Shown here piece by piece: positions 25,527 through 34,461 of a DNA stretch of 64,000 nt. The position numbers were made by a program, and so were the translations under genes. The notes beneath the pieces are model-generated. The model saw nothing but the letters and a program-made list of their open reading frames with translations, searched no databases and had not been told where the DNA came from. Where the stretch lies: assembly GCA_947501845.1 (NCBI GenBank), contig CANMXP010000003.1, positions 310,001 to 374,000 of the forward strand, given 5' to 3'. Numbering within the stretch: position 1 is the stretch's first letter; every line of letters begins with the position of its first letter. The DNA comes from an uncultured Flavobacteriaceae bacterium. Lineage in GTDB: Bacteria; Bacteroidota; Bacteroidia; Flavobacteriales; Flavobacteriaceae.

Positions 25527-26387
25527 ATGAAACCAAATTCCATAAGATTTACAGCTATTTTTTTGCTTTTTATTCCCTTCATATCATTTGCTCAAAAAGA
25601 TTTTCAAGGAAAAGCATACTATCAAGCCAAGACAACTTTAGATATGAGTAGGTTTGAAGGAAGACAAATGAGTGAAGAGCAGAAAAGGCGTATTACAGAA
25701 CGCATGAAAAGCATGTTTGAAAAAACATATATTCTAACATTTAACCAAATAGAATCTATTTATAAAGAAGAGGAAAAGCTTGAAGCTCCAGGAACTGGGG
25801 GTGGACGTTGGAGAAGCATGATGAGTAGTTTTACGGCTGGCGATCAATATAAAAATGTTAAAGAGAAAACATTCTTGCAGGATCAAGAGTTTTTTGGGAA
25901 ACAATTTTTAATCAAAGACTCATTACCACAATTAAAATGGGTTATGGGTAGTGAAACCAAGCAAATAGGAGCATATACCTGCTTTAAAGCCACTGCTTTA
26001 AAAACCAAGACCGATTTTGATTTCAATAGATTTAGAAGACCACCAGAAAGAAAAGAAAATAAAGAAAAAAAAGCTACCAATACAGAAGAAGAAAAGCCTG
26101 ATCAAGTTGAAGTTGTGGTATGGTATACGCCTCAAATACCAGTAAATCAAGGGCCAGGAGAGTATTGGGGGCTTCCAGGTTTAATTTTAGAAGTAAATGA
26201 AGGAAGAACAACCATTTTATGTTCTAAAATTGTTATGAACCCAGAAGAGAAAAGTCCTATTAAAGCACCATCAAAAGGAAAGGAAGTATCAAAAGAAACA
26301 TACTATACCATTGTGAAAAAGAAAACCGAAGAAATGCGAGAGAATTTTAGAAGAGGTGGTGGCAGACCAGGAGGTAGAAGAAGGTAA
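25527..26387 (+). CDS. GLPGLI family secreted protein
   Basis: A 286-residue protein with a signal peptide (FTAIFLLFIPFISFAQ) and the family name motif in YWGLPGLILEVNEG. Other features are VVWYTPQIPVNQGPGEYWG and a C-terminal Arg/Gly-rich tail RRGGGRPGGRRR. GLPGLI proteins are restricted mostly to Bacteroidota and are regularly paired with a TonB-dependent or outer-membrane barrel protein, as here: the next gene starts 72 bases downstream. Function unknown, likely periplasmic. The 289 bases upstream contain only a doubtful 41-codon frame (25326-25451). Confidence 0.88.
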   Translation: MKPNSIRFTAIFLLFIPFISFAQKDFQGKAYYQAKTTLDMSRFEGRQMSEEQKRRITERMKSMFEKTYILTFNQIESIYKEEEKLEAPGTGGGRWRSMMSSFTAGDQYKNVKEKTFLQDQEFFGKQFLIKDSLPQLKWVMGSETKQIGAYTCFKATALKTKTDFDFNRFRRPPERKENKEKKATNTEEEKPDQVEVVVWYTPQIPVNQGPGEYWGLPGLILEVNEGRTTILCSKIVMNPEEKSPIKAPSKGKEVSKETYYTIVKKKTEEMRENFRRGGGRPGGRRR

Positions 26388-26458
26388 TTTACTTGAACAA
26401 AAAATCAATTAAAAAATCTTTAATGAAACAATCATGGCCAAAAAATAATTATTATCAC

Positions 26459-29170
26459 ATGAAATTTAAAATAACCATGTTGCTTTTGCTGCTAACCAGT
26501 TCGCTTGTTGCTCAAATCAAGTTAGAAGGTGTTGTGAAAGATAGTATAGGAACTCCTTTAGAATTAGCAAATGTCGTAGCGGTAAATCAAGAAACAAAAG
26601 CTTTGGATTCTTATGGAATTACAAACGACAAAGGGCGGTATAAACTTAATTTAAAAAAGAATACAACATATAAAATTCAGGTGAGTTATGTAGGAACTAA
26701 AACCAGTGAGGAATTTTTACAGACCAAAGAGGCTACCATCGTTAAAAATTTTGTGTTAGAGTATGATAATGCTTTAGATGAGGTAGAACTAGTTTACGAA
26801 ATGCCAGTAACAATAAAAGGGGATACTATTATTTATAATGCAGATTCTTTTAATCGAGGTACAGAAAGGAAGTTGGAAGACGTACTCGAAAACTTGCCAG
26901 GTGTAGAAATTAATGATGATGGAGAGGTGGAAGTTGAGGGTAAAGTGGTTTCGAAGGTTATGGTTGAAGGCAAAGACTTTTTTGATGGCGATTCTAAATT
27001 GGCAACAAAAAATATTCCTTCCAATGCCGTAGATAAGGTAGAAGTGCTTAAGAATTATGCTGAGGTTGGTCAGTTAAGTGGAGTAACTAATAACCAGGAT
27101 AATATTGCCTTGAACATTAAATTAAAAGAAGGGAAAAAGAATTTTTGGTTTGGTAACATAACTGCTGGAGGTGGTGCCTCAAATAAAAACGAACTGTATT
27201 TATTTCAACCAAAACTGTTTTATTATAGTCCAGAGTATAGTGTCAATGTTATTGCCGATTTAAACAACTTAGGAGAAATAGCCTTTACCAGACGCGATTA
27301 TTTCAATTTTACTGGCGGGTTTAGAAACCCGAGTCGACAAAGTGGTACCAATATTAATTTAGGAAGTAATAACCTTGGGTTTTTAACAGTACAGAATAAC
27401 AGAGCAAAAGATATAAATACTAAATTTGGAGCGGCAAACTTTAGTTGGTCTCCTAGTAAAGCTTTAGATTTAAGTGGTTTTGCTATTTTCTCCAACAGTA
27501 AAACAGAATTACAAGAAAGTAGAAATGTACAATATACAAATCCAGATTTAGGTATTCCAGATGAAAATACAGAAAGTAATACCATTCAGCGCAGTGATTT
27601 GGGCATGCTAAAACTGTCTGCCAAGTATAAACCTAATGCCAATAACCAATTAGACTACGATATTTTGGGTCGCGTATCAAAAGAGTCACAAGACCAAGGT
27701 TTTTTCTCATCGGTTATTGGAAATATTGACCAGTTAGAAAAATCGAGTCCTTATAGTATTAATCAGAATTTAAATTATTACTACACACTGGATGATGCTA
27801 ATATTTTTGCATTAGAAGTTCAGCATTTGCTACAGGATGAAGATCCTTTTTATAATGCTATTTTAGATGATAAAGCTAATTATGATGATACAGCAAATAA
27901 TTTAGGGTTAGATGGTGCCCAGATTGATTATAATATAGCGCAAGATAAGCGCGTAAAATCGAACCAGATAGATGCTAAACTGGATTATTGGAATATCTTA
28001 AACAATAAAAGTGATATTAATTTTACATTGGGAACTATATTGAGCAGTCAGCAATTCGACTCTAATATTTTTCAATTCTTAAATGATGGTTCTCAATTTG
28101 ATTCAAAGCCAATAATTAACAATGGCATAGATGCAAATGCTATTACATATAATTTTAGCGACATATACTTAGGGGTACATTATAGATTGAAGTCTGGTAT
28201 TTTTACATTCACACCAGGTTTCTCAGCACATGCGTATAGCGCAAAAAATAAGCAGTTTGGTGTTGAGGCAACGGATAATTTTTTCAGGTTGTTGCCAGAT
28301 TTTAATATGAGGATACAATTAAAAAAGAGTGAACAAATTATTTTAAACTATAAAATGCAAACCCAATTTACAGATGTATCAAAATTTGCAAGAGGCCTCG
28401 TGCTTAATAATTATAATGCTTTGTTTTCTGGTAATCCAGATTTAGAAAGTGCTTTATCGCATAATTTAAACCTGTCTTATTTTAGTTTTAATATGTTTAA
28501 TTATACAAATGTATTTGCTAATATTAATTATAATAAAAGCATTGATAATATAAGAAACACATCTGTTTTTGAACAAGGGAGTGTGATACGGGTTAGTTCT
28601 CCGTTTAATTCTCCTTTTGCAGATGAAAGCTTGAGTGTAAATGGAAGATTTGAACGTACTTTTGGAAAGCTAAAAGCAAATATGAGAGGTAATTTCAACT
28701 ATTCGAAATTTAACCAATTTGTGCAAAATGTACAGTCTGTAAATGAAAGTTTTTCTCAAACATACCGTATAGGGTTGCGGACTAATTTTAGAACTGCGCC
28801 TAACATTGATCTTAGATATCGTTATAGGATTCAAGATAATAATCAAGGGGCTAATACCACTAAATTCTTTACTAAAACGCCTTCGGTCGAGGTGGATGCA
28901 CTGATATTAAAATCGTTTACATTTAGAACAGATTATTCATATAACAACTTTAGTGATGCTTCTGGCACAATAAATAGTTATGAGTTTTTAAATGCGTCTT
29001 TGTCTTATAGAAAAAATAAAGATGCTAAGCTGGAATATGAAATAAAGGCAACGAACTTGTTTGATACGAAGTCGCAAAACAATAGCAGTACAACCAATAT
29101 ATCTGTAAGTGCTACAGAATATTACATTCAACCATTGTTTTTATCGTTTAGGTTGTGTTATGAGTTGTAA
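26459..29170 (+). CDS. Outer-membrane beta-barrel protein (TonB-receptor-like, GLPGLI partner)
   Basis: Started at the ATG at 26459, 903 residues, with a signal peptide MKFKITMLLLLLTSSLVAQ. The frame is open for 22 more codons upstream from a TTG, which I reject. A carboxypeptidase-like domain (IKLEGVVKDSIGTPLELANV) is followed by a plug-like region (RKLEDVLENLPGVEINDDG, then GKVVSKVMVEGKDFFDG) and a barrel with aromatic-rich strands. It ends in LFLSFRLCYEL rather than a terminal aromatic residue. TonB-receptor-like but without a classical TonB box that I can see. Probably imports or presents a substrate together with the GLPGLI protein. Confidence 0.88.
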   Translation: MKFKITMLLLLLTSSLVAQIKLEGVVKDSIGTPLELANVVAVNQETKALDSYGITNDKGRYKLNLKKNTTYKIQVSYVGTKTSEEFLQTKEATIVKNFVLEYDNALDEVELVYEMPVTIKGDTIIYNADSFNRGTERKLEDVLENLPGVEINDDGEVEVEGKVVSKVMVEGKDFFDGDSKLATKNIPSNAVDKVEVLKNYAEVGQLSGVTNNQDNIALNIKLKEGKKNFWFGNITAGGGASNKNELYLFQPKLFYYSPEYSVNVIADLNNLGEIAFTRRDYFNFTGGFRNPSRQSGTNINLGSNNLGFLTVQNNRAKDINTKFGAANFSWSPSKALDLSGFAIFSNSKTELQESRNVQYTNPDLGIPDENTESNTIQRSDLGMLKLSAKYKPNANNQLDYDILGRVSKESQDQGFFSSVIGNIDQLEKSSPYSINQNLNYYYTLDDANIFALEVQHLLQDEDPFYNAILDDKANYDDTANNLGLDGAQIDYNIAQDKRVKSNQIDAKLDYWNILNNKSDINFTLGTILSSQQFDSNIFQFLNDGSQFDSKPIINNGIDANAITYNFSDIYLGVHYRLKSGIFTFTPGFSAHAYSAKNKQFGVEATDNFFRLLPDFNMRIQLKKSEQIILNYKMQTQFTDVSKFARGLVLNNYNALFSGNPDLESALSHNLNLSYFSFNMFNYTNVFANINYNKSIDNIRNTSVFEQGSVIRVSSPFNSPFADESLSVNGRFERTFGKLKANMRGNFNYSKFNQFVQNVQSVNESFSQTYRIGLRTNFRTAPNIDLRYRYRIQDNNQGANTTKFFTKTPSVEVDALILKSFTFRTDYSYNNFSDASGTINSYEFLNASLSYRKNKDAKLEYEIKATNLFDTKSQNNSSTTNISVSATEYYIQPLFLSFRLCYEL

Positions 29171-29189
29171 AAAAATATGGCATTTTTAT

Positions 29190-29219
29190 TTGTAGAATTC
29201 AAGAACAGTAATATATTTG
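29190..29219 (+). promoter_or_regulatory. Promoter of tRNA-Tyr
   Basis: TTG at 29190-29192, a 19-base spacer and TATATTTG at 29212-29219: identical -7 element and spacing to the tRNA-Asp promoter. Confidence 0.85.
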
Positions 29220-29230
29220 CGCTCAGTTTT

Positions 29231-29312
<82 letters not shown>

Positions 29313-29321
29313 CTTAACTCG

Positions 29322-29353
29322 AAAAGTTTGCATTTTTATGCAAACTTTTTTTG
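29322..29353 (+). terminator. Terminator after tRNA-Tyr
   Basis: AAAAGTTTGCAT (29322-29333) and ATGCAAACTTTT (29338-29349) form a perfect 12-bp stem with a TTTT loop and a T run. Confidence 0.93.
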
Positions 29354-29565
29354 TTTTTATAAATGGGAAGAAGGATATTCAACTCTATTCTTAATATAAG
29401 GCTCTGTTTTTATTTTATGGGTTTTCTATTTTCAAAATACAGCTTGTGGGAAAAACATAATTGACCCAATACTCTTATTTTTATTTAATAATCTCGATAA
29501 TTCAGATTAAAATATTAAATTCACCATCCATTTTTTAATACTTAACATATTAATCCCAAATCAAT

Positions 29566-32418
29566 ATGCTTTTAAAGACCTACTTAGAATATACCGATGA
29601 AAAGTCCTCTAAATTTTGGACGATTGAAGTTGATGGAAACAATTATACAGTTACTTACGGAAAACTAAATACCAAGGGGCAACAAATAACAAAAAATGCT
29701 GATTCAAACGAAAAAGCTCTCAAAGATGCCAAAAAGTTAATCAATTCAAAAGTAAAGAAAGGTTATGTTGTCGTATCTTCAGAGGAACAAGCTGAAGAAG
29801 AAAAAGGGTGGTTTGAAAATTTAGAAACCACGGTTTATAGCATTTATAAAAATGAAATTCTACGTTATAAAGAAAAAGACTATCGCTCGATTCGCCTTAC
29901 CAGAAGAGGAGATTATGATCGATATGCTTTGGGATTAGAAACTAAAGAGAATGGTGATTATTGGGAAGGTATAGGAGCAGCTTACGATTACGAATATGAG
30001 CCGTTTGAATCTTTTTGCTGGGAAGCATTTGGCGAAAAAGGCATAAAAAACAATTGGCCTTCAGAAGACCATTATTTTGATTTAGATGCTTTTTTAACCT
30101 CGATCATTCTAGGGAAGGTGTATTTAAAACTTCAAAAAACACCAGAATTAGAAGGTTATTTAAAAAATATCAACACGGTTAATATAGACTTCGACGATAT
30201 GCATAAGCTGCCATTTGCTGAATATTTTCCAGATGAAGTTACGCGTACAGCCTTTGTGAAAAAAGTTGCTGCACAAGAAGAAAATCAACAATTAATATTC
30301 GATTTATGGGCGGATAAAGTAGATGGCGTTGGAATCGATTTTTTAACACAATTACAAATTCCATTGCCCCAAAAAAAAGCAGACTCAACACTTGAGCAGT
30401 TTAAATCTGTTTTAGAGACTTCCAATGATTTATGGGAAGAAGACAAAACCAAAAAGGCAGTTAAATTATTAGAACCTGCCCTGTACGCTTTTGTCGCAAA
30501 AAATAATGCCAGTCAAAAAAGCTTAATAGATGAGGCTAGTGGTGCCCTAGCGAGTTATTTTAAAGAACTTAAACAAATTCCTGAAGCTGTAAAAGCTTAT
30601 CAAATAGGAATAGCTCACCTTTCTAATGGTTACACGGCCCTGAATTTATTATCGCTTCTTAAAAAATCTGCTTTTGATAATGAACTGATGTTTTCTACAG
30701 CAGAAACCTTGGTGAAAAAGGGGCAATTTAATAACAAGGAATACAGGTTTTATGCTTATTATTATTTTGGATATGCCTGTGTCGTTACAGAAAGAGAAGA
30801 GGAAGCAAAAAAAACTTTCCAAACGGTTAAAGCTTCTGTTGATTCGCTAAAAGATTTAAATAAGCTAGAGGAGATTATAAAAGACCTATCGGCACTTGTA
30901 GAGTCTAAGGCCCAGGGGATTGAAATAGCAAAGAACATCCTTCCTCTTTTTAAAGGTGATATACAAGAAACAGACGAAAAACAGGCAGGTAAACTTATAG
31001 AATGGTGGGTTTCTGTACCTTCTAATGTAAAGCGTACAGCTATGAAATATGCTAAAGTGAAAGGTGATGCCGACCAATTAGCACCTTCTGCTTTATTACG
31101 GGTTGCGCGTATGGATTTTCTTCCTTTAATGGAACATGAGTTAGAGGATATCTCTTTTTTAGCAGGCTTTACTCATTTAGAAACGCTTTATATTAATAGA
31201 AATCAGATAGTCGATATAAGTGTCCTCTCCAGGTGTTTCTCTCTTAAAGAATTACACCTTTCTAATAACCCAATTACTTCAATTGCTTCTTTGAAAAACC
31301 TTTACAGACTTGAAAAATTAGAAGCAGGTAGGTGTGAAATAGACAATATTTCTATGTTGAGTAATTTGAAAAGACTAGAGGTATTAGAGTTAAATGATAA
31401 TAAAATTTCTGATATTGAGTCACTTAATGGTTTACATACACTTAAGGAATTAAAGCTATCCGATAACACTATTTCTGATGTTTCTGTAATTGGCACATGT
31501 ACGGGCCTAAGAGAATTAGACTTGGAAGACAACCCGATAGAGAAAGGTATGGAAGACATTATAAAGCTACCTGTTTTACAGGAAATTAAACTGGACTACA
31601 ACCTAAATGAAGCGTATTTATCAGATTTTCCTTATTTGATGAGAGATTGGGGGCATTGGGAAGAATATGCTTCGGATGAAGAAAAGAAGGAATTAAAGAA
31701 TTGGTTAAAGGATGTTAAAGCACATCCAAAATTCAAGGACATATGGTGGGAAGGAGAAGAACCCGATGTTGAAGAATTGGCCGAGTTCGTTTATACAGAA
31801 GATCATATTAGTCTTAAAAACAAAAAAATTGGTGATTTATCTCTATTACATATTTTTAAAAGGTGTCATTATTTAAATGTTGAAAAGACTAAAATTTCAA
31901 GTTTGGAAGGCATTGAAAACCTATCTTTGTTAGAGTATCTTATAGTAAGTAATAACGATATTTACAATACTTCTATAGTTGAAAATTTCGGGTATCTAAA
32001 AACTTTAAGAGCTTCGAATTGTAAACTAAATAATATGTATGAATTAGAAAATTGCCGTAATCTAAAAAACCTACATATCAGTGATAATAACTTAAAAAAT
32101 TTATTTCCTTTAGATAAATTAGAGAACCTTGTTAATTTTAGTGCTTCTAAAAATAAATTAAGAGATATCAAGCCTTTAGCGAATCATAAAAAATTGTCGC
32201 AAGTCACTATTGAAAATAATGAAGAGGCATTAGATCTTTCCCCGCTGGTATCATGTAGAGAACTTAGTATTATTAAATGTTCTAGTCCAAGAGGTGTAAC
32301 AGGTTTAGCTGCACTTGCTAAGCTTCCTTTACTAAGAGAAGTAAATACTAATGGGACGGCCAGTAAAGTTCAAATAGATATGTTAAGAGCAAAGAATCCA
32401 TATTTATTAATTAGTTAA
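29566..32418 (+). CDS. WGR-domain protein with leucine-rich repeats
   Basis: A 950-residue cytoplasmic-looking protein with an unusual architecture. Residues 1 to about 72 are a WGR domain (SSKFWTIEVDGNNYTVTYGK). About 80-240 is an uncharacterised domain (ILRYKEKDYRSIRLTRRGDY, FESFCWEAFGEKGIKNNW). About 285-480 is helical and TPR-like (AVKAYQIGIAHLSNGYTALN). Leucine-rich repeats of the SDS22/internalin type fill about 525-665 (LETLYINRNQIVDISVL, LKELHLSNNPITSI) and, after a Trp-rich interruption (IWWEGEEPDVEELAEF), about 745-905. WGR domains bind nucleic acid or poly(ADP-ribose)-type ligands elsewhere, and LRRs bind proteins. No signal peptide. Function unknown. Confidence 0.8.
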   Translation: MLLKTYLEYTDEKSSKFWTIEVDGNNYTVTYGKLNTKGQQITKNADSNEKALKDAKKLINSKVKKGYVVVSSEEQAEEEKGWFENLETTVYSIYKNEILRYKEKDYRSIRLTRRGDYDRYALGLETKENGDYWEGIGAAYDYEYEPFESFCWEAFGEKGIKNNWPSEDHYFDLDAFLTSIILGKVYLKLQKTPELEGYLKNINTVNIDFDDMHKLPFAEYFPDEVTRTAFVKKVAAQEENQQLIFDLWADKVDGVGIDFLTQLQIPLPQKKADSTLEQFKSVLETSNDLWEEDKTKKAVKLLEPALYAFVAKNNASQKSLIDEASGALASYFKELKQIPEAVKAYQIGIAHLSNGYTALNLLSLLKKSAFDNELMFSTAETLVKKGQFNNKEYRFYAYYYFGYACVVTEREEEAKKTFQTVKASVDSLKDLNKLEEIIKDLSALVESKAQGIEIAKNILPLFKGDIQETDEKQAGKLIEWWVSVPSNVKRTAMKYAKVKGDADQLAPSALLRVARMDFLPLMEHELEDISFLAGFTHLETLYINRNQIVDISVLSRCFSLKELHLSNNPITSIASLKNLYRLEKLEAGRCEIDNISMLSNLKRLEVLELNDNKISDIESLNGLHTLKELKLSDNTISDVSVIGTCTGLRELDLEDNPIEKGMEDIIKLPVLQEIKLDYNLNEAYLSDFPYLMRDWGHWEEYASDEEKKELKNWLKDVKAHPKFKDIWWEGEEPDVEELAEFVYTEDHISLKNKKIGDLSLLHIFKRCHYLNVEKTKISSLEGIENLSLLEYLIVSNNDIYNTSIVENFGYLKTLRASNCKLNNMYELENCRNLKNLHISDNNLKNLFPLDKLENLVNFSASKNKLRDIKPLANHKKLSQVTIENNEEALDLSPLVSCRELSIIKCSSPRGVTGLAALAKLPLLREVNTNGTASKVQIDMLRAKNPYLLIS

Positions 32419-32436
32419 GTAGGAATTCTATAAACA

Positions 32437-32515
32437 TAAAAGAGGCTGTCTAAAAAAACATAGTAAATTACTTTGCACGTAACTCTTGTTATGTTTTTTT
32501 AGACAGCCTCTTTTA
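32437..32515. terminator. Bidirectional terminator between the WGR-LRR gene and metK
   Basis: A 26-bp perfect inverted repeat (32437-32462 and 32490-32515, core AGAGGCTGTCTAAAAAAACA) with a 27-base loop. Both strands have A/T runs at the right place, so it can end transcription of the two convergent genes. Confidence 0.8.
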
Positions 32516-32536
32516 AAATCTTATGAAAAGCCAGGA

Positions 32537-33790
32537 TTACAATCCAAATACTTCTTTTACCTTATCAACATAATCCAATTTTTCCCAAGTGAATAATTCT
32601 ACATCTAAAGTTGTAGCTTCTCCATTAGGTTGTGTGAATGTTTTGGTAACCGTTTCGTTATTACGTCCCATATGTCCATAAGCAGCAGTTTCGCTATACA
32701 TAGGAGAACGTAGTTTTAGACGTTCTTCAATGGCAAATGGACGCATGTCAAAAATCTCAGAAACTTTTTCAGCAATTTCACCATCCGTCATATTAAAAGA
32801 ACAGGTGCCATAAGTATCAATAAAAATACCCATAGGCTCTACCACACCAATAGCGTAACTTACTTGCACTAAAACTTCGTCGGCAACACCTGCTGCAACC
32901 AAGTTTTTTGCAATGTGACGTGTTGCATAAGCAGCACTTCTGTCTACCTTACTAGGATCCTTTCCAGAAAAAGCACCACCACCATGAGCGCCTTTACCAC
33001 CGTAAGTATCCACAATAATTTTTCTTCCAGTTAACCCAGTATCTCCATGAGGTCCTCCTATAACAAATTTTCCTGTTGGGTTTATGTGATATTTAATGTC
33101 GTCATTAAACAAAACCTGAATTTGCTCAGGGAGTTTGGCAACAACACGTGGGATTAAAATGTCGACAATATCTTTTCTGATTTTTGCAAGCATAGTGTCA
33201 TCATCTCCAAAATCATCATGCTGCGTAGATACTACAATAGCATCAATACGTTGCGGAATATTATCATCACTATACTCAATGGTTACCTGACTTTTAGAAT
33301 CAGGACGTAAATAAGTAATGTCTTTATTTTCTCTTCTTAATTCAGCAAGTTCTATCAAGATTCTATGTGATAGATCTAAAGCCAAAGGCATAAAGTTTTC
33401 AGTTTCATTAGTGGCATAGCCAAACATCATACCTTGGTCACCTGCACCTTGTTGTTCTTTGCTCGCTCTATCTACACCTCTGTTAATATCGTCCGATTGT
33501 TCATGAATGGCAGAAACCACACCGCAAGAATTACCATCAAACATATATTCACCTTTAGTATAACCAATTTTGTTTATGGTTTCTCTGGCAATTTTTTGTA
33601 CGTCTAAATATGTTTTAGATTTTACTTCGCCAGCAAGAACAACTTGCCCTGTAGTGACTAAGGTCTCGCAAGCTACTTTTGAGTCTGTATCAAAAGCTAA
33701 AAAATTATCAATTAAAGCATCGCTAATTTGATCTGCTACTTTGTCTGGATGTCCTTCGGAAACACTTTCCGAAGTAAATAAATAAGCCAT
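32537..33790 (-). CDS. metK: S-adenosylmethionine synthetase
   Basis: A 417-residue enzyme that makes SAM from methionine and ATP in the cytoplasm. It begins [20 protein letters not shown] (His in GHPDK), has [12 protein letters not shown] (methionine-loop region), the P-loop-like [20 protein letters not shown] and [19 protein letters not shown]. All are conserved and the length is normal for the family, slightly extended. It is a single gene. A SAM-II-like riboswitch precedes it in the leader (33840-33987), so feedback control by SAM is expected. A strong bidirectional terminator follows. Confidence 0.98.
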   Translation of the reverse strand: MAYLFTSESVSEGHPDKVADQISDALIDNFLAFDTDSKVACETLVTTGQVVLAGEVKSKTYLDVQKIARETINKIGYTKGEYMFDGNSCGVVSAIHEQSDDINRGVDRASKEQQGAGDQGMMFGYATNETENFMPLALDLSHRILIELAELRRENKDITYLRPDSKSQVTIEYSDDNIPQRIDAIVVSTQHDDFGDDDTMLAKIRKDIVDILIPRVVAKLPEQIQVLFNDDIKYHINPTGKFVIGGPHGDTGLTGRKIIVDTYGGKGAHGGGAFSGKDPSKVDRSAAYATRHIAKNLVAAGVADEVLVQVSYAIGVVEPMGIFIDTYGTCSFNMTDGEIAEKVSEIFDMRPFAIEERLKLRSPMYSETAAYGHMGRNNETVTKTFTQPNGEATTLDVELFTWEKLDYVDKVKEVFGL

Positions 33791-33839
33791 AAATTGTATT
33801 TTATATTTAGGATTTGACGATAGCGTCGAAGGAAGTTTA

Positions 33840-33987
33840 CACTGCCTTTAGCATTTTTTAATTCTGAATTTGTTTCAGAATCTTTCGACTCTAAACCTTT
33901 TCAAAAAGATGCTGAAACACACTTCACATAGCTCAGTGTAAGATCTCAGCATAAAGAGGTTGCAATCAGTCAAATCTTTCCTCTGTT
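33840..33987 (-). promoter_or_regulatory. SAM-II-like riboswitch with a long internal insertion, in the metK leader
   Basis: Read on the minus strand, P1 is AGAGG (33984-33980) with CCTCT (33959-33955). The 20-base loop contains GATTTGACTGATTGCAA, which closely follows the SAM-II core (GAUUUAAC...AUUGCAA). The 3' part ATGCTAAAGGCAGTG (33854-33840) matches the SAM-II AUG(U)AGCUAAA segment. ACTG in the loop can pair with CAGT to close the pseudoknot. Between these parts an insertion of about 100 bases folds into two more hairpins (ATGCTGA/TCAGCAT and ATTCTGAA/TTCAGAAT). The metK start is 50 bases downstream, so control at translation or termination is possible. Confidence 0.75.
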
Positions 33988-33998
33988 ATTTGTGGTGG

Positions 33999-34006
33999 CA
34001 AAAGTA
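33999..34006 (-). promoter_or_regulatory. -7 element of the metK promoter
   Basis: The minus strand reads TACTTTTG, an exact TAnnTTTG, placing the transcription start a few bases before P1 of the riboswitch. No TTG at the expected -33 distance. Confidence 0.5.
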
Positions 34007-34056
34007 AAAAAAATAAAAGGAAATGAGGATTTGTTTTTATTTTTAAAATAAATAAA

Positions 34057-34087
34057 TTGGTTATTAAGTTTTAATTGTGAATATTTG
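34057..34087 (+). promoter_or_regulatory. Promoter of the ilv leader and operon
   Basis: TTG (34057-34059), 20 bases, then AATATTTG (34080-34087), one mismatch from TAnnTTTG. The transcript would start about 4 bases before the leader-peptide ATG. Confidence 0.5.
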
Positions 34088-34097
34088 CGGGAACAAA

Positions 34098-34160
34098 ATG
34101 AAAAAACAAATATTAAATATCGTTTCTATTATTGTCATTGTGATTATCTCACAACAATAG
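34098..34160 (+). CDS. ilv operon leader peptide (attenuator)
   Basis: A 20-codon frame, MKKQILNIVSIIVIVIISQQ, then TAG. Seven Ile, three Val and one Leu make up more than half of it, and they are concentrated in codons 5-17. It lies 301 bases before ilvD and ends 26 bases before an intrinsic terminator. This is the usual arrangement of an amino-acid-sensing transcription attenuator: slow translation of Ile/Val codons when charged tRNA is scarce would prevent terminator formation. GGAAG at 34160-34164, overlapping the stop codon, can pair with CTTCC of the terminator stem (34193-34197), giving an antiterminator. Confidence 0.88.
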   Translation: MKKQILNIVSIIVIVIISQQ

Positions 34161-34186
34161 GAAGCGTTATATAAAATTATAAATTT

Positions 34187-34216
34187 AAAAGCCTTCCTTA
34201 ATCGGAAGGCTTTTTT
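34187..34216 (+). terminator. Attenuator terminator before ilvD
   Basis: AAAAGCCTTCC (34187-34197) and GGAAGGCTTTT (34204-34214) form an 11-bp stem with a 6-base loop, followed by more T. It lies between the leader peptide and ilvD. The 245 bases between it and ilvD show no further gene or obvious signal. Confidence 0.9.
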
Positions 34217-34461
34217 ATTACACATTTTTTAAATTTTGAACATCATAAAAATAGCGGTTTAAATATTTGTTTTACAGTTGTTTATGTCATTTTGGATGAT
34301 TGTGGATTTAACCATAAAAACTAAAGAATAATATAAATAAAAACCTAATAAATTAATTTCGAATATTATTTTGATTTGGTTATAGGATTTTTAAAAGAAT
34401 TCTTAAATCGTTAAAATATTAAATTAAAAAAAGATAAAACGTAAAATTATCTGTAACAAAG

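Noticed and set aside
26393-26458. 22-codon N-terminal extension of the barrel protein from a TTG
   Set aside because: The ATG at 26459 gives a clean signal peptide directly; the extension would put a polar stretch before it.
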